Of a DNA stretch of 64,000 nt, positions 1-14,278 are shown piece by piece (within the stretch, counting starts at the first letter, position 1; the number at the start of each line of letters is the position of its first letter). Position numbers and translations under genes: made by a program. The DNA lies in NCBI GenBank assembly GCA_022605955.1, contig JAKCOZ010000005.1, positions 3,313,501-3,377,500 of the forward strand, read 5' to 3'. Below the pieces are notes generated by a model. It did not search any database. It saw nothing but the letters and a program-made list of their open reading frames with translations, and was not told where the DNA came from. Source of the stretch: Rallus limicola. Taxonomy: Eukaryota > Chordata > Aves > Gruiformes > Rallidae.

Positions 1-2880
1 GCAGCGTGCCGGAGGCAGCGGCTGTCTCAAGGCATGCAACAACCATTTTCTGATAAAGCCCGTATTCACAACAGTGCTTTGGAGGGGAGATCTCTGCCTG
101 TGGTTTGGAGTTGTCTGTCTTCATGCACCTTGCCTCACCATCTGGAGCCTGGCCACCATGGGCTTGAACATGGGCAGCCTATGAGGAGGCATTTTTTTGT
201 CAGAACAGTTGAGAAGGGGGCAGTTATTGCTCTCCTCCCTGGGCGCAGGTCCCTGGCTCAGGGCATCACCTCCAGACCAAGGAGCATCCCCCCAGCACAC
301 ACAAAAACACATTCTCGGGCAGCGTCATCCCTTCAAGCCAGCAGCCTGAGGGCTTGCAGAAATCCTTGCTTGCGTAAACACTAATTAGCAGTGCTGAAGG
401 ACTCATCTCATTGAGGACCTTTTTGTGGCTGTGGCTAGAAAACAACCTGTCGTTGCTGATGAGCACAGCCTCCAGTCCTGTCTGATAGGGAGGGAAGTCC
501 TGGCAATTCACTCACTGAACATGCCCTACTGCTGGGTTTCTGGAGCAGGGAAAAAAAATGCCGCAGTTGGCTTTGTCCAGCACCTTTCTGGCTGTACAGA
601 GTCTATCTCCCTCTCTAGGGCTCACTTTGGATTCAGGCTGGGCTCTAACAAAAGGGCGGTTTTGTGGCTGCAAGCACCTGAAGGTGGGATGGGTGGTTGG
701 TTGTGAACATGATGGAAGAACTTCAATCCAGGGATGCCTAAAATATACACCTAAGCCTCATATTGTTTCAAGAACACCTACTCTGGGAGATGTTCTGTGG
801 TGGGTTTTTTTTTTTTAATTTCCACTGTTAAAAACTTTAGGCATCATCCAGTGACTCAGCAGCTAGTTTGTCATTTGTTTGCAGCATTATGCATGCTGGC
901 ATGCAAATGCAGGAACAGTCTGCTTCGACACTGCTGCCATTTGAACCTTGATCTTTCAAAAACTCAAACCAGTGCTGAAGATCACATTTATTTGGGTGAT
1001 AAGGTCACTTGGCCATGTACGAAACACCTGAAACCAGGAAGAGTTTGTGCTCTCACAGTGCTTGGTTCCACGCTTTCTCCCTGCTGGCTCTGGGATGGTA
1101 GCTCTGTGGTCCCTCTCTCCAATACCTGTAAAAAGAACTAAAATTTTATTTCTGCTCAGGCATTATCATGTTATTTAGCACCCCCCCACACCCCTCCCCC
1201 CCGAATTAAACATCTCTGCTTTGAGGTGCACCTGTATCTGTGGTGGTCAGTGGGATCTCTTCAAACAGGGAGCAGATGTGACTCATTTGGGATGTGTGTA
1301 GATGTGCCAGTGCACAGAGATGTGATGTCACATGCCTTGTGGTGCTTCTATTGGAGCACTGCGAGCGGCAAGGAAAACACTTCTGTGGCTGGCTGGGCTC
1401 CAGCGTGGGTCTGCTTTGTGTGCCTCCACTCTGCACAAGCTTGCAATTGCTTCACCTTTCCCATCACAGCTGCTCTGGAAATTTCAGGTTTACAGTAATA
1501 CTGTCAGCAAGGCAAGTGCTGGGGTCAGATGGCAGATCAGAGTCAGGAGGCTTGCGTAAGGAAGGTGCAGCCCAGCAGGAGCTGTCGATACAATTAATAC
1601 CAGGCAAAGCCTTCTCTCTGTCAGGGATTTCCTGAAGGAGGCACAGCCAAGATCTCAAAGCACTGGTTTGCCAACATCATACTCTGTATTTGGAGATCTG
1701 ATATGGGTTTTGGTGTGTTACTTATGCAGAGAGGCTTTACTTGTCCTGAGGTTTGGCAGGGTCAACTGAAAATTGTCAGAACTCCTCTGCCACAGCATGC
1801 CAGGACAGATTCAGCTGATAACAGTGTAAGGAAACAAGGCTGCTGGGACGAGGTGACTGTGCATACAGCTGTGTTTCTCCCTGTTGCAGGGTGAGCTGCT
1901 GTGGTTGATGTTCTTAATGCTGTGGTCCAGGATGAGTGAGAAGGAGTTCAAAGTGCCAGTTTCAGTTTGCCCATTTACAATTTTCTTAGCTTGAGCACAG
2001 CAGTGAACAGATGTGGATAGGTGGAAGAGATATGCTGTGACTAAATCTCTGCTTTCCAGACAGTTTGTTCTGTCAAGGTCACTCCATGCTGGTTATAAAT
2101 GAGATACATGGAAAAGTGCTGTCTATATGTAACAGCAGTTCCTGTAACAGAAGTCAGGATGGTAAACGCACAGTGTTACAAGAACACTGGGCATTTTAAT
2201 TGCCTGGATGCTGTTTTCCCCGCTTGAAGGAAGCATGGCCAAATATCACCCATACTCAAGGAAGGCTTGATTGGATTAAAACTGGTAAAAAAAAGCTCTT
2301 TGGTTGTTTCTGCCTATCCTGATGTGAAGGGATTAAGGGCTTGGCCCATTCACCCTCCCAAAATAAAGACTGGAAACAAGCAGACTGATTGTGGGCAGTC
2401 AAGGGAAAGACAATTTAGCTTTAGCTAAAAGGACTGAACTGTGAAAGACCAAGTGGATCTCAGAAGCTCATGAATACCTTTGAGCCAGAAACAGGTCTGT
2501 CTGTCTCTGTCTGCAGGGTGAAGTTCCTGGAGCTTTATCTACCTCCAGGAGTTCCTGGGAGCACTTTCAACCATCAGCCTCTGGACTGTCAGCATGAGAC
2601 CACTCATCCGATATGGTTGGTTGTGAGATGACAAACTGGGTCTGATCAAACCAAGTCCCACTCCTTATTTATGTATGTTTGGGATTTTCAGTTGTTTCTA
2701 CTGGGAGATCTTATGCTTAGGAGTTGGAGTGTGTCATTTGGCTTAAGAACAGGGCTGGGCACCCAGCTTTATTGGGGTTTTTTTGTAAGGTTATTAATTT
2801 TCAACTACTGTTGCACAGCCCCCCACCCCACCCATATGGAAGTTATCAGAACTGATCAGAATATATTCAGTGAATAACCA
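1..2880. other. Non-coding stretch, no gene recognised
   Basis: I see no convincing exon, repeat family or RNA gene here. Open frames are short, overlap in several frames and lack paired splice signals of quality. The only simple-sequence feature of note is a C-rich run at about 1180-1202. The stretch is compatible with intron or intergenic DNA upstream of the GC-rich block that begins near 2880. Confidence 0.5.
1180..1202. repeat. C-rich low-complexity tract
   Basis: The run is almost pure C with two A and one T interruptions. On the minus strand it is a G-rich tract. No gene is attached to it. Confidence 0.8.
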
Positions 2881-3420
2881 GGATCTGACTCCTGCCGGTG
2901 GGCACTGAGGAGCAGAGAAACCCCATGCTGCCTGCAGCTGGTGGAGGTGAAAAATGCCTCTGCAAGAGACCCACAGGCCCCAACACTGACCATTGCTGGT
3001 CCCCACGGGGGAGATGCAAGTGGGAGCCACGAAGCACGGCTTGGCTTCTGGTTCTATGTGCAAGACCTGTGCTCAGAAAGAGTTGTGTCCAATCTGTGCT
3101 GATGTCATGCTGACACCTCTGCTCTGGGGCAAACTGGGGCTGTGTGCAGTGCAGAACCAGTGACTGAAAAGGGGTATGCGGAGCATGTTTGCTGTGCTCC
3201 CAGTGACTCCTGAAGTCGACTGTACAGCGACCCGCCAGGTCCCGGGAGGGGAGGTGATGCTGTGCTGCTCCCGACCCTGGCCAGCTCCCACTGCTGCCCC
3301 TGCACGCAGGGGATGTGACCACTGTCTGCCCTGGAGATCAGGTCGGTGAGACCCAGGGACCTGCGGCGGGGTGGAAGGCGGCTGATGTCAGAGCAATGGA
3401 CCCGTATCTGTGGCAACCAG

Positions 3421-3438
3421 AATAAATAAATAAATAAA
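3421..3438. repeat. (AATA)n microsatellite
   Basis: About four and a half perfect copies of the tetranucleotide AATA lie immediately upstream of the first CpG-rich block. The tract contains AATAAA words, but nothing suggests that it ends a transcript. Confidence 0.9.
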
Positions 3439-3459
3439 GCGTGCCTGCTGGAGCAGGAG

Positions 3460-3830
3460 GCGTGTGAGCTGCTGCGCCCGAGAGCAGCTTCGCCGAATAT
3501 CTCTTAAGCAGCTTAGCACCCTTGCTCCAGTTTATTACCTGAGCGCCTTTGTGTCTGCCCCGCGGCCGAAAGCATCCTGCCACCGGTCCCCTCGGCGGGG
3601 ACCCCGGACCTTCCCCCCTCCCTTCATCCCTCCCTCCCTGGCGAGGGCAGTGGTTTGTTCCGTGCAGCCAGAACTCGATGAGAAGCCGCCGCTCGGCGGT
3701 GAATTTTGGCCCCGCTGTGCAAGGCCGGAGGCGTCCGTCCGCATCCCTGCAGTGGGCCCAGCTTCAGGCAGGTGTTTGATTTCCAAGCCCGGCCGCCGGT
3801 GTCCGTGGGAAGCAAGCGATGCTGGAAGTG
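3460..3830. promoter_or_regulatory. CpG-island-like block 1, possible promoter
   Basis: CpG dinucleotides, otherwise rare in the window, are frequent from about 3460 to 3830, and GC content is clearly higher than in the flanks. GC content already rises from about 2880. Such blocks in birds usually mark promoters. On the plus strand a fair splice donor (…caacag|gtattg) lies at 3903/3904, so a first exon could end there. Open frames cross the block on both strands, as GC-rich DNA commonly allows, and none resembles a protein I know. The direction of transcription cannot be decided. It could also be a non-promoter GC-rich patch. Confidence 0.45.
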
Positions 3831-4625
3831 CCGTAGCCTAGCCAGAGATGGATGGTGTTGGCAGCAACAGGACCATGTCTTACAGTAGATGGAGTTACAA
3901 CAGGTATTGTCTGGTTTGTTTTGCTTCGCTTTGTTGTTAGTTTTTATTCTTCTTTTTTCCTTCCTGCTATTGTAAATCCGACGAGCTGCTTGCATAAACC
4001 CAGGTGGGGAGACCTCTTCAGGGCAGCGTAAGCCTTGACTGCTTTTATGGTCTGAAAGACACTTGAGGCACCCCAGTTTCTCAGCGACTGGAGCAGCGCC
4101 GTTTGCTGCTGTTGGGCGGGTGAGGGACTGGAAGGCAGGGTGGTAGCCGTGCCCTGCGGTGGCAGGAGCGGGGTGCTCCCAGCCCCAAGCAGCATCACGC
4201 GAGGCTTTCCCCGGCTCTCCCCTCTGAGCAGGGCAGCTGAGGTGCAGCAACTACCTGAGTAGGTGCCAAGATTTGTGAAAGGTGATCACTAGTGACTGCT
4301 GCTCAAAGCTGGCGCTGGGCATTCTCTGCAAATAAAGCTCGGGAAAGGAAGGGGCTGGGAGCCAGGAGCCAGATAAACACTGATATTCTCAAGCAAAAGC
4401 TGTGAGAAACCCTGTGCACAGCCCAGGTACCACAGAGCTGAGGGGGCTGAAGTCGATGGCTCATTCAGACAGCTGAAATATTCACGCTGTGTTTCATACT
4501 AAAGATACAACTATGTGTGTGTGTTTTTCCTCTTCTGGGGAGTGGGAAATTATTGCTGCATTAGTTTTGCTTTTATGCAATTCACGGTTCTGAGTAACAG
4601 GTTCTTTGAGGTCCAATTTCACACT

Positions 4626-4667
4626 TTTCCCCCCCCCTCTTCCTCCCCCCCCCCCCCCCCCCTTTTT
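4626..4667. repeat. Polypyrimidine tract, mostly C
   Basis: About 40 nt of pyrimidines including an uninterrupted run of about 18 C. On the minus strand this is a long G-run able to form a G-quadruplex. Assembly length is likely to be unreliable here. Confidence 0.9.
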
Positions 4668-6211
4668 GTCTGTGTAGATGTTACACCTGAAATGGAGCCA
4701 GCTGCTGAGCAGTGTTAGCATCTCACTGAATCACTGCCGCAAGCTACCACAATATTCTGAAGAAATAACCTTTGGAAGCAGTTTTTAGTGCTTAAACACA
4801 TATTCAGTGTCACCCACACTCCCTGGGTGCGTGGGTTTATATGGTTTATATGTGCATCTACAGTGTTTCACTCCTTGTCAGTGCACTCACAGTGCCTCAG
4901 CAGAAAATACGTGCAGATGCATACAGTGGTGGCAGTGGGAACAGTGTCTTCTCTAGAAGATGCGTGTATGTTTATGTACGTGCAATGCTGAGTTACACAA
5001 CAAGCCAGGTTTTTATGCACGTATTCTCTCATGTAGAGGATGCTTTCTCTCTGATGCCCTGTTCTCAGAAACCATGGTGTTGAGATCCCGTAGTGCTTCA
5101 GGTCTGTCCCATGCAGTCCAAGTTTGCAGTAGTTTTGATATCCTAACCATACAGTAGGTGAAGTCCAGAGACTTCACAAAACCTCCGCTTGGATGCTTTC
5201 TCCCAGTGCTATCGCCTTTTGATTCAGCCTGATGTATTGGTTGCAATTTTTTTACCTGGTTTTTGATCTTCCTCACTGACACAGGGAAGTCTCTGATTAC
5301 AAGCCTTGCCCTGGGAGGTGCTGTGCTTGTGAGACTTTCTTGCTTGGTGTTCATTTGAAATACAGTATTTCAGCACCCAGGTACGCTCTCCTGTCCTCCC
5401 ACAGCCCCCATGTGCCCAGGTCCGCAGCAGAAGGAGAAGGAGCTAACTCCTTTGTATCCATAACCCCAGTGGCTGCCATTTGCGGTTGGATCATGTTTGC
5501 TGCCCTGTCTTCAGTCTCACTAAACAACAGCAAAAAGGCTCTGGGGAGCTGTCTGCCAGGGAGGGAAGGAAACAGAAGGTGCTCGTTTGGAGCATCTTTG
5601 AGCATCTGTGTTGTGTGCCAAAGCCCAGGGACGTGGGCTCTCCCAGTCTGGCTCTGCTCTGGCTGGGTGTAGGAGGCCTTTCTGACCTGTGGGCTCACAT
5701 GAAGCCTCTACAGGCTGACATCCTCCCATGACTACCTACCTGGCTGTAAGATCTTGGCTGAGAACGTGAAGTTATTGCAAGGCTTCATCAACGTTGTGCT
5801 CCAGTGTTAGTGGGCTGTAGTAGCCTTGATAGTCAAGTTAAATAACGTAATTTTTTCCTTCCTCAAGAGATGCTTGTACCCTGTGGCAAGAAACACTGCT
5901 GCTTGCACAGCAGGGTTAATGATGCTTGCCTCCTTTACAGGAGTCCTGTGAAACCAAGTAATAACGCTTGGGTTATCCCTCCTCGCCAGTGGCCACAGAA
6001 GGTCAATACGCTGCTTTTTGGGTAGCTGCCTGTAGCAGAGTGGTTTGGGCCAGGGTTCCTCCAACATCAGCTGGCTGCAAAAAGAACACAACTGATCTTT
6101 TGGGTTTTATAGAGTAAGAACATAATATTTACAAGTCTTAGCTCTGTTACTCATTGCCATATGACCTGCAGAAGTCACTGTGTCTTTTGCTTTTGTCTGT
6201 GTCGTGTCCGT

Positions 6212-6234
6212 CCCACCCCCCCACCCCCCCCCCC
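6212..6234. repeat. C-run tract
   Basis: Three C-runs separated by single A bases. G-rich on the minus strand. Confidence 0.85.
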
Positions 6235-9200
6235 ATTTCCCTGAAAGCAGGAGGAGTTTAGACACACGCCTGGCTGCACTGACACGTGGGGCAGCATCGT
6301 GAACAGCCAAGAGCTGTGCAAAAGCTGACAACTGCTCCTCCGGATGCACACCCAGATTTCTCCTCTTGGTGTTGTCCTCCATGAATCAGCATTCCAGTTA
6401 CAGAGGGACAGGGCTGATGGAGTAGGCCCCACTTCCCATAAATACAGTTGCATCTATCATTTTAAAAATGCCTGTCATCAGCTAAATCAGATTAAGGGAA
6501 TTAGAGGTTTTGGCCTCTGGATTCTGTAGGATGCATAATGGTAGAAACCTACAGAAAAGAGGGCAGTTGCTTTGTCCCTTTTAAATGGCCAAGTGTGTGC
6601 CTTGCAGACAAAAGTACTTACATACAGCACGTTGATGTTTTCCTACAGGGATTTATTCAACATTTGTTGTGTCTCTCAGCATTTGGGCCTGTGATTATGG
6701 CCTTTCCTTAGACTCACTGTGTAGGACATCTCTATGGGAAAACCACTGCTCAGTCCTGCAGGTAGTTTGACCACTGAAGAGCAGGTCCAAGCACTGCAAA
6801 ACTTGAGGTGAGGGAGTTCCATGCAATAAGAGCTGTTCAAAGTTTGCATCAGCTGCTCTCCTAATCAAAGGAAACCTCCCCCTCCCACCAAAGTAGACCA
6901 GTGCATGAGTGAAAGAGACAGATAAAATATGAAAAGTCTCTTAATGATTTGGTGTGGCATCTGGACATTTTACTTGTTGGCCTTCCTGAAAGGTTGGCCT
7001 TATCTTGGGCACATCTTTGCCTTCCTCCCAATTCAGTGCTGTGGTAATTTCCTTGTCACTCTAAATTGCTGCCTGTCCTCTGCTTTTGTCTGGCAATATT
7101 CAAACAAAAACTGAGGATGTTTTGAAGGTCCTAGAAACACTCAGGGCTTGTGGAGTCAGACGGCTAATTCCTAGAGTAAGATAATGCCACTTATCATCAC
7201 CTGCCCTCAGTGATATTCTGTTCTCTGGGCAGCTACTACTCGTTCCTACTTGGTGTCTTCTCCCCCCCAAACAGCACGCTACCTGCTCACTGGGTGTACG
7301 GAAATGCTTGAGCAGAGCCAAACCTGCACTTTGTCATGTTCTTGGTTTTCAGTGTCATTGCAGGTTTTGGCAGCTGGGCTGTTGCCTATCAGCCCTTGCT
7401 GCTTCCTTGTACAGGGGCTGTGCAGCACTTCACTCTTGGGGATGCTGCACAGGGACTAGCAGAACATTTCCCCATCAAGCAAGCTCTTCAGTGAACTGGG
7501 ATGGGTGAATATTTTTCAGATTTCAAATGTCATTCATGTGGGCAAAAGAGCCACCATGTAGTAATTTCTTTGGGGTTGATGTGTTCCTGTTAGGAGTTCA
7601 TGGTCTGTACACAGAGAAATGTGCTTTTAAGGAGCTTTGCTCAGTGATGTGGTGCTTGCTGGTGGTACCCAGCACCAAGCAGGTAGGACTTGAATGCTGT
7701 GTGAAGTTGAATTCCTCCAGGCAACTTGCAGCAAACAGTTACTGAAAACATCTAGCATCAGGAGTGAAATGAGCAGCAGAAGCTGGGGTATGCAGAGGAC
7801 TCTTCATCCTGGCACTTTCTGGAAATGGAGGTGGCAAGTGGAGGTTTCCCATAGTGCTTTCTGTCATATCCAGGTGCAAATAGAAGCTCAGAGAGAAGAG
7901 TCATTAATATAATAGGAAGGGGGAAATGGAGAATATTTTTTGGCTGGTATAAGACTGGAGAGCTGTTCTTGTGAGCTGGGACACCAGTTTCCTTCATGGC
8001 ACTTCCAGCAGTTGGACACCAGACAGACAGAAAATTAACTCTCCCCAAGGCCACTCAAATTTGACCACTGTAGTTCACAATGGTGCTCAGGAAGGCTTGA
8101 GAGAGCTCTGATACTCAGGACACAATCAAATCCAGGTTTGGGGAAGGCACAACTTGGGACAGTGCAGAATTCAGTCAGCCCATGGATGCAGGAGACCAGT
8201 TTGAAATCACATTTATGGGCAGATGGGGAATCTGTGGTATGAGTTTAGAGAAACTCTGCAATGCAGTGGTGGACTGCAAGGTTTTGCAAGGTTTGTCAGG
8301 TGTCACTGGACTCCACATAGCTCATATGATGAGGGTCACAGCTGAACGCCTAGTGCAGAAGAGGTTTCTGCAGGACCAGGAATGGGTGCCCTGTAGGCCA
8401 TCAAAAATGTTAGAGCAAAATGCCAGCAAAATGTGGTGAAAGCCGCATTTTGTTCCCTGCTTCCTTATCTTTCTTCCTGAGACCTATACATTTGCAGGCT
8501 TTCTCCCCTATCCTCTTTGTTTCATTTCCATATTTACTTTCTACATTTTTCCTGGAGTGTTTTAGTGCAGCTATGTCAGGCTTGCGAATTACCACATTGT
8601 GATTAACGTCGGTTTTATATCCTAGCATTTGGAAGTATGTTATGGGGCACTTATTCCCAGGATGTTTCAACTGCTGGAGACAGCTGATAAACTTTTTTAT
8701 ATTGATCTTCTTGGTCTATTCTGGGTATCAGTGTTGTTTGTGGCTCCCTTTTGAAGCTGCTGTTTCTGTTTTGCCTTTTTTTGTCCTCTGTTGAAAAGCT
8801 CTGACTGTATTTGGGTCACGGTGTTGGAGGGTTTTGATCTTAGATCTCATTTTCAAGGGTTTTTATACTACTCTGCCTTGATCTTTTTGGGGACATGCTG
8901 TCATTAGTGAGTAAATTTGGGTTGTCCTCCAAACTTCATCCAAAAGGGATTCCTTAGGAAAACAGTAATTTCAGCAGCCTCAAAGAAGAGAAGGAAGGTG
9001 TGAGATATAAAAACATATACAGTTGTTAGCTCCCTGCACTTGCCAGTTTTGAGTACCTTGAAGAGCAGCTCCTCTCTCCCTTCAGAGCTGTCTCCAACCC
9101 TGGGTGCTGATCTGCGGTCAGAAGACAGATGGCATGGGATACCCTGAACTCCTGTTCACTGTGATTACTAAGTCTGCTCTTAAGGGGAGATAGCAGGTTG

Positions 9201-11482
9201 AGGAGGGAGTCTCTTAGCCACCACCCCTCCTCTCCTTCCTGCCATCTTCTGTCCTTCAATGTTTCCTGGGGTAGCTACCTTTATAGCTGTAGGCATTGGA
9301 CAAATCACTTGTGTAGACAAGGAGTGGAAATTGTCCTGTGGATCAAAAGGAGGCTTTAGAATCAGCCAACCCTGAAACAAAGCCAGAATAAACATTTACA
9401 TAATAGATAAATTTATGAGGATTTATGTATTAACACCTGTTATTTCTCTTTCATAATGAGTATCAGAATATCAATCACATAGGAGGACCTAGAGTTTGGG
9501 AACAATGTTTCCTTCCTTGACTCAAAACAGTGGCTATGATCTGCAGGTGTGTTTGCGTGCATCCTCTCGTGCTCAGGGTGTTTCACTTTGGCTGATGCAC
9601 CTCCTCAAGGTGTGTGAACTCTCCAAAGGCTGTGTGGTGGCTTTTGACAGCCTCAAAGAGGAAACTTCTACCCCCATTTCACCAAAGGAGAAATTTTGAA
9701 GCTTCTTAAACAGAAGTACCTGAGAAAATATTTTAAACCTACTTGGCTTCTCTACAACACTGCATGCACATTACTTATGAGAGTAAGAACTGTGTTTGGA
9801 GTAGTAAACATCCCCACCAGCAGCTCGGCAATGAGAGCAAAGGGTAGTTATTTTTAATGGAAAGCTCATTAACAAATTCACATTAATAAATGTTGTGACA
9901 AGACTTCTTTTAGAAGAAGATGGAAAGAAAAACAGAAACAAAATATCCATAACATTTGTCACTACATTTGTAGAAATCCAAAAAAGTTCCAAGGACTGTC
10001 TCTAATGCCTTTTGTTTAAACCTCACATTTGGGGCTTCTCTTGAACCATGGAAACAACTCAAGCACTTCTTCAGAGTAGAAGGGGCAGTGGGAAACTGGC
10101 AGAAATAGCCACAAAGGGAATGGTGTGTGACATGACACAAGAAATGCTGTTGTTAACACTTTTCTCTTTCCTCCTTTGGTCCTACTGCATGTTCTGTGTG
10201 CGTGGCTTTTGTTACCATGTCTAAGATACACACGAAGTGCCTCATCTTGAGGGCACAAAGCAGATAGTCTCCTCTGTGCCTGAACATGTGTGCCATACAA
10301 GGGAGAGCGAACGTTGCAGCTCTGAGCTATCAGAGACTCTTTGTGCTCTCACTGCAGCTTTTGCAATTAGATTGTATCTTAGAGAAAAATCACCCCCATC
10401 TCTCATGATCTGCGTTATCATAAAGAGAAAAACTTTCTTCTCTCCAATATATAATTTGTGCAGATGTCACTACTAATTGCTAATCTGAGAAACAATGTTC
10501 ACTGCTGAAAACCAACAAAGAGGGTCTTTTCCCCCTTCAGAAATGAATCAGGACAGAATAATAACCCTGGCTCTGGGCATGGCGTGTGGTGGGTGTTGCA
10601 CACACGCGTGGCCAGCAAGCAGGAGTGTGTGTGTGGCTGCGTCAGGTTGACGAGGTCTGGGGAATCTTGCTCATCACTGATTTTAGGGGATGTTTCTGCA
10701 AGAAGAGCAAAAAATAATATTCAGCTCATTCCATTATTTGCAAAGGCTAAAGGTTGTCTTTATTTAGCCATATCCAAGTAGGCAGAGTCCATCAGTCCAC
10801 TAAAACCATAGCCTCACACAGTCATGTTCATCAAGATAACAAGCACCTCTTTGTTTCATTCTATCACTAACTCTCACCTTCTAGAGCATATTGACACAAG
10901 GGTGGCAGCTGGTTTGTCTTTCCAGCACCTTGAAAGCCTGTTGCCTTTGTCTTGGTGCTCCTGGCTAGTGGCAAGTGTAGTACTCCAGCAGGCATGGGAC
11001 ACCACCCATCTTGGAGACATCCTGGTGAGCACAGCCCATGGTCTACGGAGAGGAGCACTTGCTGCTCACATAGAAAAGCAACCTGGTGCCCCAGCTAATC
11101 TCAAGTGCCTAAAGCCAGCAAATAATGTTGATTTATATCTGTTTGGCTTGGTTTACTCTTTGTGTCTCTGAGAAGTTGGCATATCGCAAGGCTTTGAGAT
11201 GACCAGACTGAATTCTACCAACAGTCACCTGTGTTTGTAAGAGAGAGGGATGTCAGCCAGTGCTGGATAGATCTGAAATGCTTGAATGCAGAGGTCAAGA
11301 ACAGGGAAAGATTTCAACAGTTTGTATGAAAACAAAGATGCTCCCAGAGGAGTGCAGGTCTTTGAAGCATAAAATGACAATGAATTAGCTCAAAATCAAT
11401 TTCAGAAGTATTTTTTAAATTGTAGTTTGACTGTAGGAGTCTACTATGTGGGCAATCAACCAGGTAACTTACTTTGCTTTTT

Positions 11483-11499
11483 AAAAAAAAAAAAAAAAA
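11483..11499. repeat. Poly(A) tract
   Basis: Seventeen consecutive A bases. No upstream gene or retrocopy was recognised, so there is no reason to read it as a retroposed tail. Confidence 0.9.
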
Positions 11500-13204
11500 T
11501 TCTCATTTTTATAAACTTGCTGTGACATATGCTTGATTCCTTTTATCCTACTGGTGCTATGTCATGTTATGGTCATGTTACTCTGACAAACTGCCACACC
11601 ATGTCAAACATCCAATTACTTGCTGTTCATAGTGGTAGTGTGTCAGTTCAAATTCCTGCACTGATTTGTGGGTCCTTAGAGAGACAAGATGCGTGGTAGT
11701 AGTCTTCCAGTTGTACTTGGATACTGTTACTCCAGAAATGGATCTCATCTGTGTCAGCAAGTCTGGTTTATTCTGAAATCTTACCATCTGATGATGATAT
11801 TGATATTAACATTAAAATATTGATCTGTTCTTTGTTCATTGTGCATGCTTACCTACATTCCTGTCTTCAAAGCTTGCTGGCAATCCTTCAGAACATACTT
11901 CTTGAAGTTAAACTTTTCCATCTTTAAAATCCTATTTAAAAAAACCCTGTTTGAGCACCTTCAACCGGGACCCATGAAGTCCCAGCCAATTCCTTCATAC
12001 TTAATGTGGCTTTTCTTGCAGGTTATTTTGCAGAGCTGTAACCTAAAACCCTACCAAAACACAGGGAAGTTGCCTGTCTGGTTAAAGGCGCTTGTGGAGA
12101 GCTGAGGGAGCTCTGCCTCTCTGCAAGTCTGGGGCTGTGTAAGGAACCTGTCCAGAGGGACTCAGCAAGGGATATTAATCAGACAGGCGTTCCAGGAGAG
12201 ACTGGCTCCACACAGATCATTTTGCTTGTCTGTAGGATGCCCAAGTCCTATTAATAAAACTGCATTTGTACTTTATTCCTCTCTTGATTATTTTTTTCCC
12301 CTACACAGTACTACAGACATACAACTGTGTGGACTTTGTCAAGCTGACGTTGCTGGATAAAGTTAATTTCTCACTCTGTGGTATCTTTATAACATCTTTG
12401 GTGGAACAAATTAAGTATTCTACTTTTAATCTAACTTGGCTAGCTTTAGGAAGAAGTAATAAAACCAAGGCTTCATAACAGGGCCTAATAGTTTTGAGTC
12501 AGCATTCAGAATTAAGTTGTTACCGTCCTTCTGGGGGGAAGGTGGGAAGGGGGAAATAAAGAGGGGCCAGTAGGGAAGGTGGAAGCTCTTCATTATAAAG
12601 CAGCTGCTGAGTTGGGTTTTGTGCTCATGTGAATCGTTGTTGGCTTCCGAGAATGATAGTGGATTTAGCTGGGTTTAATTATCTGGGCCTAAATTACTCT
12701 CAGAAAAGCTGACTTGTGCAATGCAGTTTTCTGAAGATGAAGCTATCTAAATAATGAATCATTTATATATAGTCTTCTTTTACTAGTGGTGAGTGAGTAA
12801 TAGGTAAAAACTGAGAGGAAACTGGGCAGTTATGGGACTGGAGCTGGGCTCCACCACACTGAACAGAAGATTTGAAGGTATGGAAAGAGGCCGAAAGATT
12901 AGTGCCAGTTTCTCTTGGAAGCTGTGATTTTGCCCTGGACACTGAAGGCAGAAGTGGTTTGGTTCCCAGGTGTGTTCAACAGTGTGCACAAACACACTGC
13001 CGCATTCTTCCAGGAAGAGCATCACCCAGATCACCACCTAAAATTTTGTTCCTTTTGCCCTGAGCGTCCACAGTATAAGCTTCCTTCCCTCTCTGCCATG
13101 CTTTATTTTTCTTCTCTCCTTTCTAGCAATCCCTTAAATGTCTTTAATTAGTGGGGATTTTGAAATTCAGTTTGGGCCACTCACACAAGAAGAGTATGAG
13201 CCAG

Positions 13205-13223
13205 CCTGGGTTGTGAACCCAGG
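13205..13223. repeat. Small perfect inverted repeat
   Basis: Arms CCTGGGTT and AACCCAGG are exact reverse complements separated by the 3-nt loop GTG. The hairpin stops after 8 bp and has no T-run or mature-microRNA-like extension. Confidence 0.8.
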
Positions 13224-13444
13224 TTGAGGCCAAACCCCATTTAAGTCCCTCCTTACAACCCTTCTGTTCTCCTGCTAATCACAGTAAGAGGATTAGCTTG
13301 AGGAGCATGGGATGTTGAACACTACAGCCAAAGATGTTCATATCAGAGTCTGGGCTATTTCCATTCATCCTTTTGTAAATGTAAAATGACTCCTGAAGCA
13401 GTGGGTGAACCAAGATCCAAGGCAATTTATTCTTGCTTGGAACA

Positions 13445-13465
13445 TATGTGTGTGTATATATATGT
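13445..13465. repeat. Short TG/TA microsatellite
   Basis: Alternating TG followed by TA dinucleotides. Confidence 0.8.
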
Positions 13466-14278
13466 AGCAAGAAAAGGGACTTTGGATTGAAGAGTAAGAA
13501 CTGGCCTTAAATCAGAGCTGAGATTTAATGTTCCAGACTTATTAAAATCCAGAGCTTTTGCTCCCACTGGCCACTTGTATTTGGAAAGGGTTGTATCACA
13601 CAGATGTTGCTTGCTTTCTGTTATGTAAAATAATGAATAACCACATGATACCGCACTGCTTTTGTTGGTGTCTGAATTGTACCTCATGTGAAGGTGTGCT
13701 CCTGGCATCAGCTTCTGGTGCAGGTGTGCTGCTCATCAGAAGGGAGCTGAGGCCACGCCATGGCTATTTCTGTTTGTGATTTTTGGAGATCCTGGAGTTG
13801 AGCTTCAGTCTGACTACAGAGATTATTAAATGCAGCATCTTAAACACAGTATCATTAAATGCAAATGCACTGCTTTTTCTTAAGAGGCTGGGAGGGGAGA
13901 CAGTGGTGTTTTCCTGATGCTTGCTGTCTCCCCTGTGCATCAACTCTTGGATGCTGATGCAGCAAAAGGAAACACTGGCCTTGTTGCATGAAGCCACTGT
14001 GGTGCTCCTGAGCAAGTGAAACCAAAATTTGTCCAGCAGGCATCCGCCTAGTCAGGCTGGGGCTGTGGGCATCCTGAACGAACCCATCTGTGCTTGGGTG
14101 GGCAGTTGAAGCTCAGATGTTGTGACCAAACCGATTTGTTCACTGTAGTGTCTTTACCCCATTATGTGCATTTGATTTATTCATTGGAAAATCTATACGG
14201 ACTTGCAGGGTGGTTTAGAACGTAATTAGGGTAAATGTTTGCAAAAGCAGAAGCATTTGTTTTTCTTATCCATTGCAG

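Noticed and set aside
3624..4250. 208-codon open frame on the minus strand over CpG block 1
   Set aside because: It spans GC-rich DNA into T-rich DNA, giving Lys/Asn-rich residues mid-frame. There are no motifs and no family resemblance, so composition explains it.
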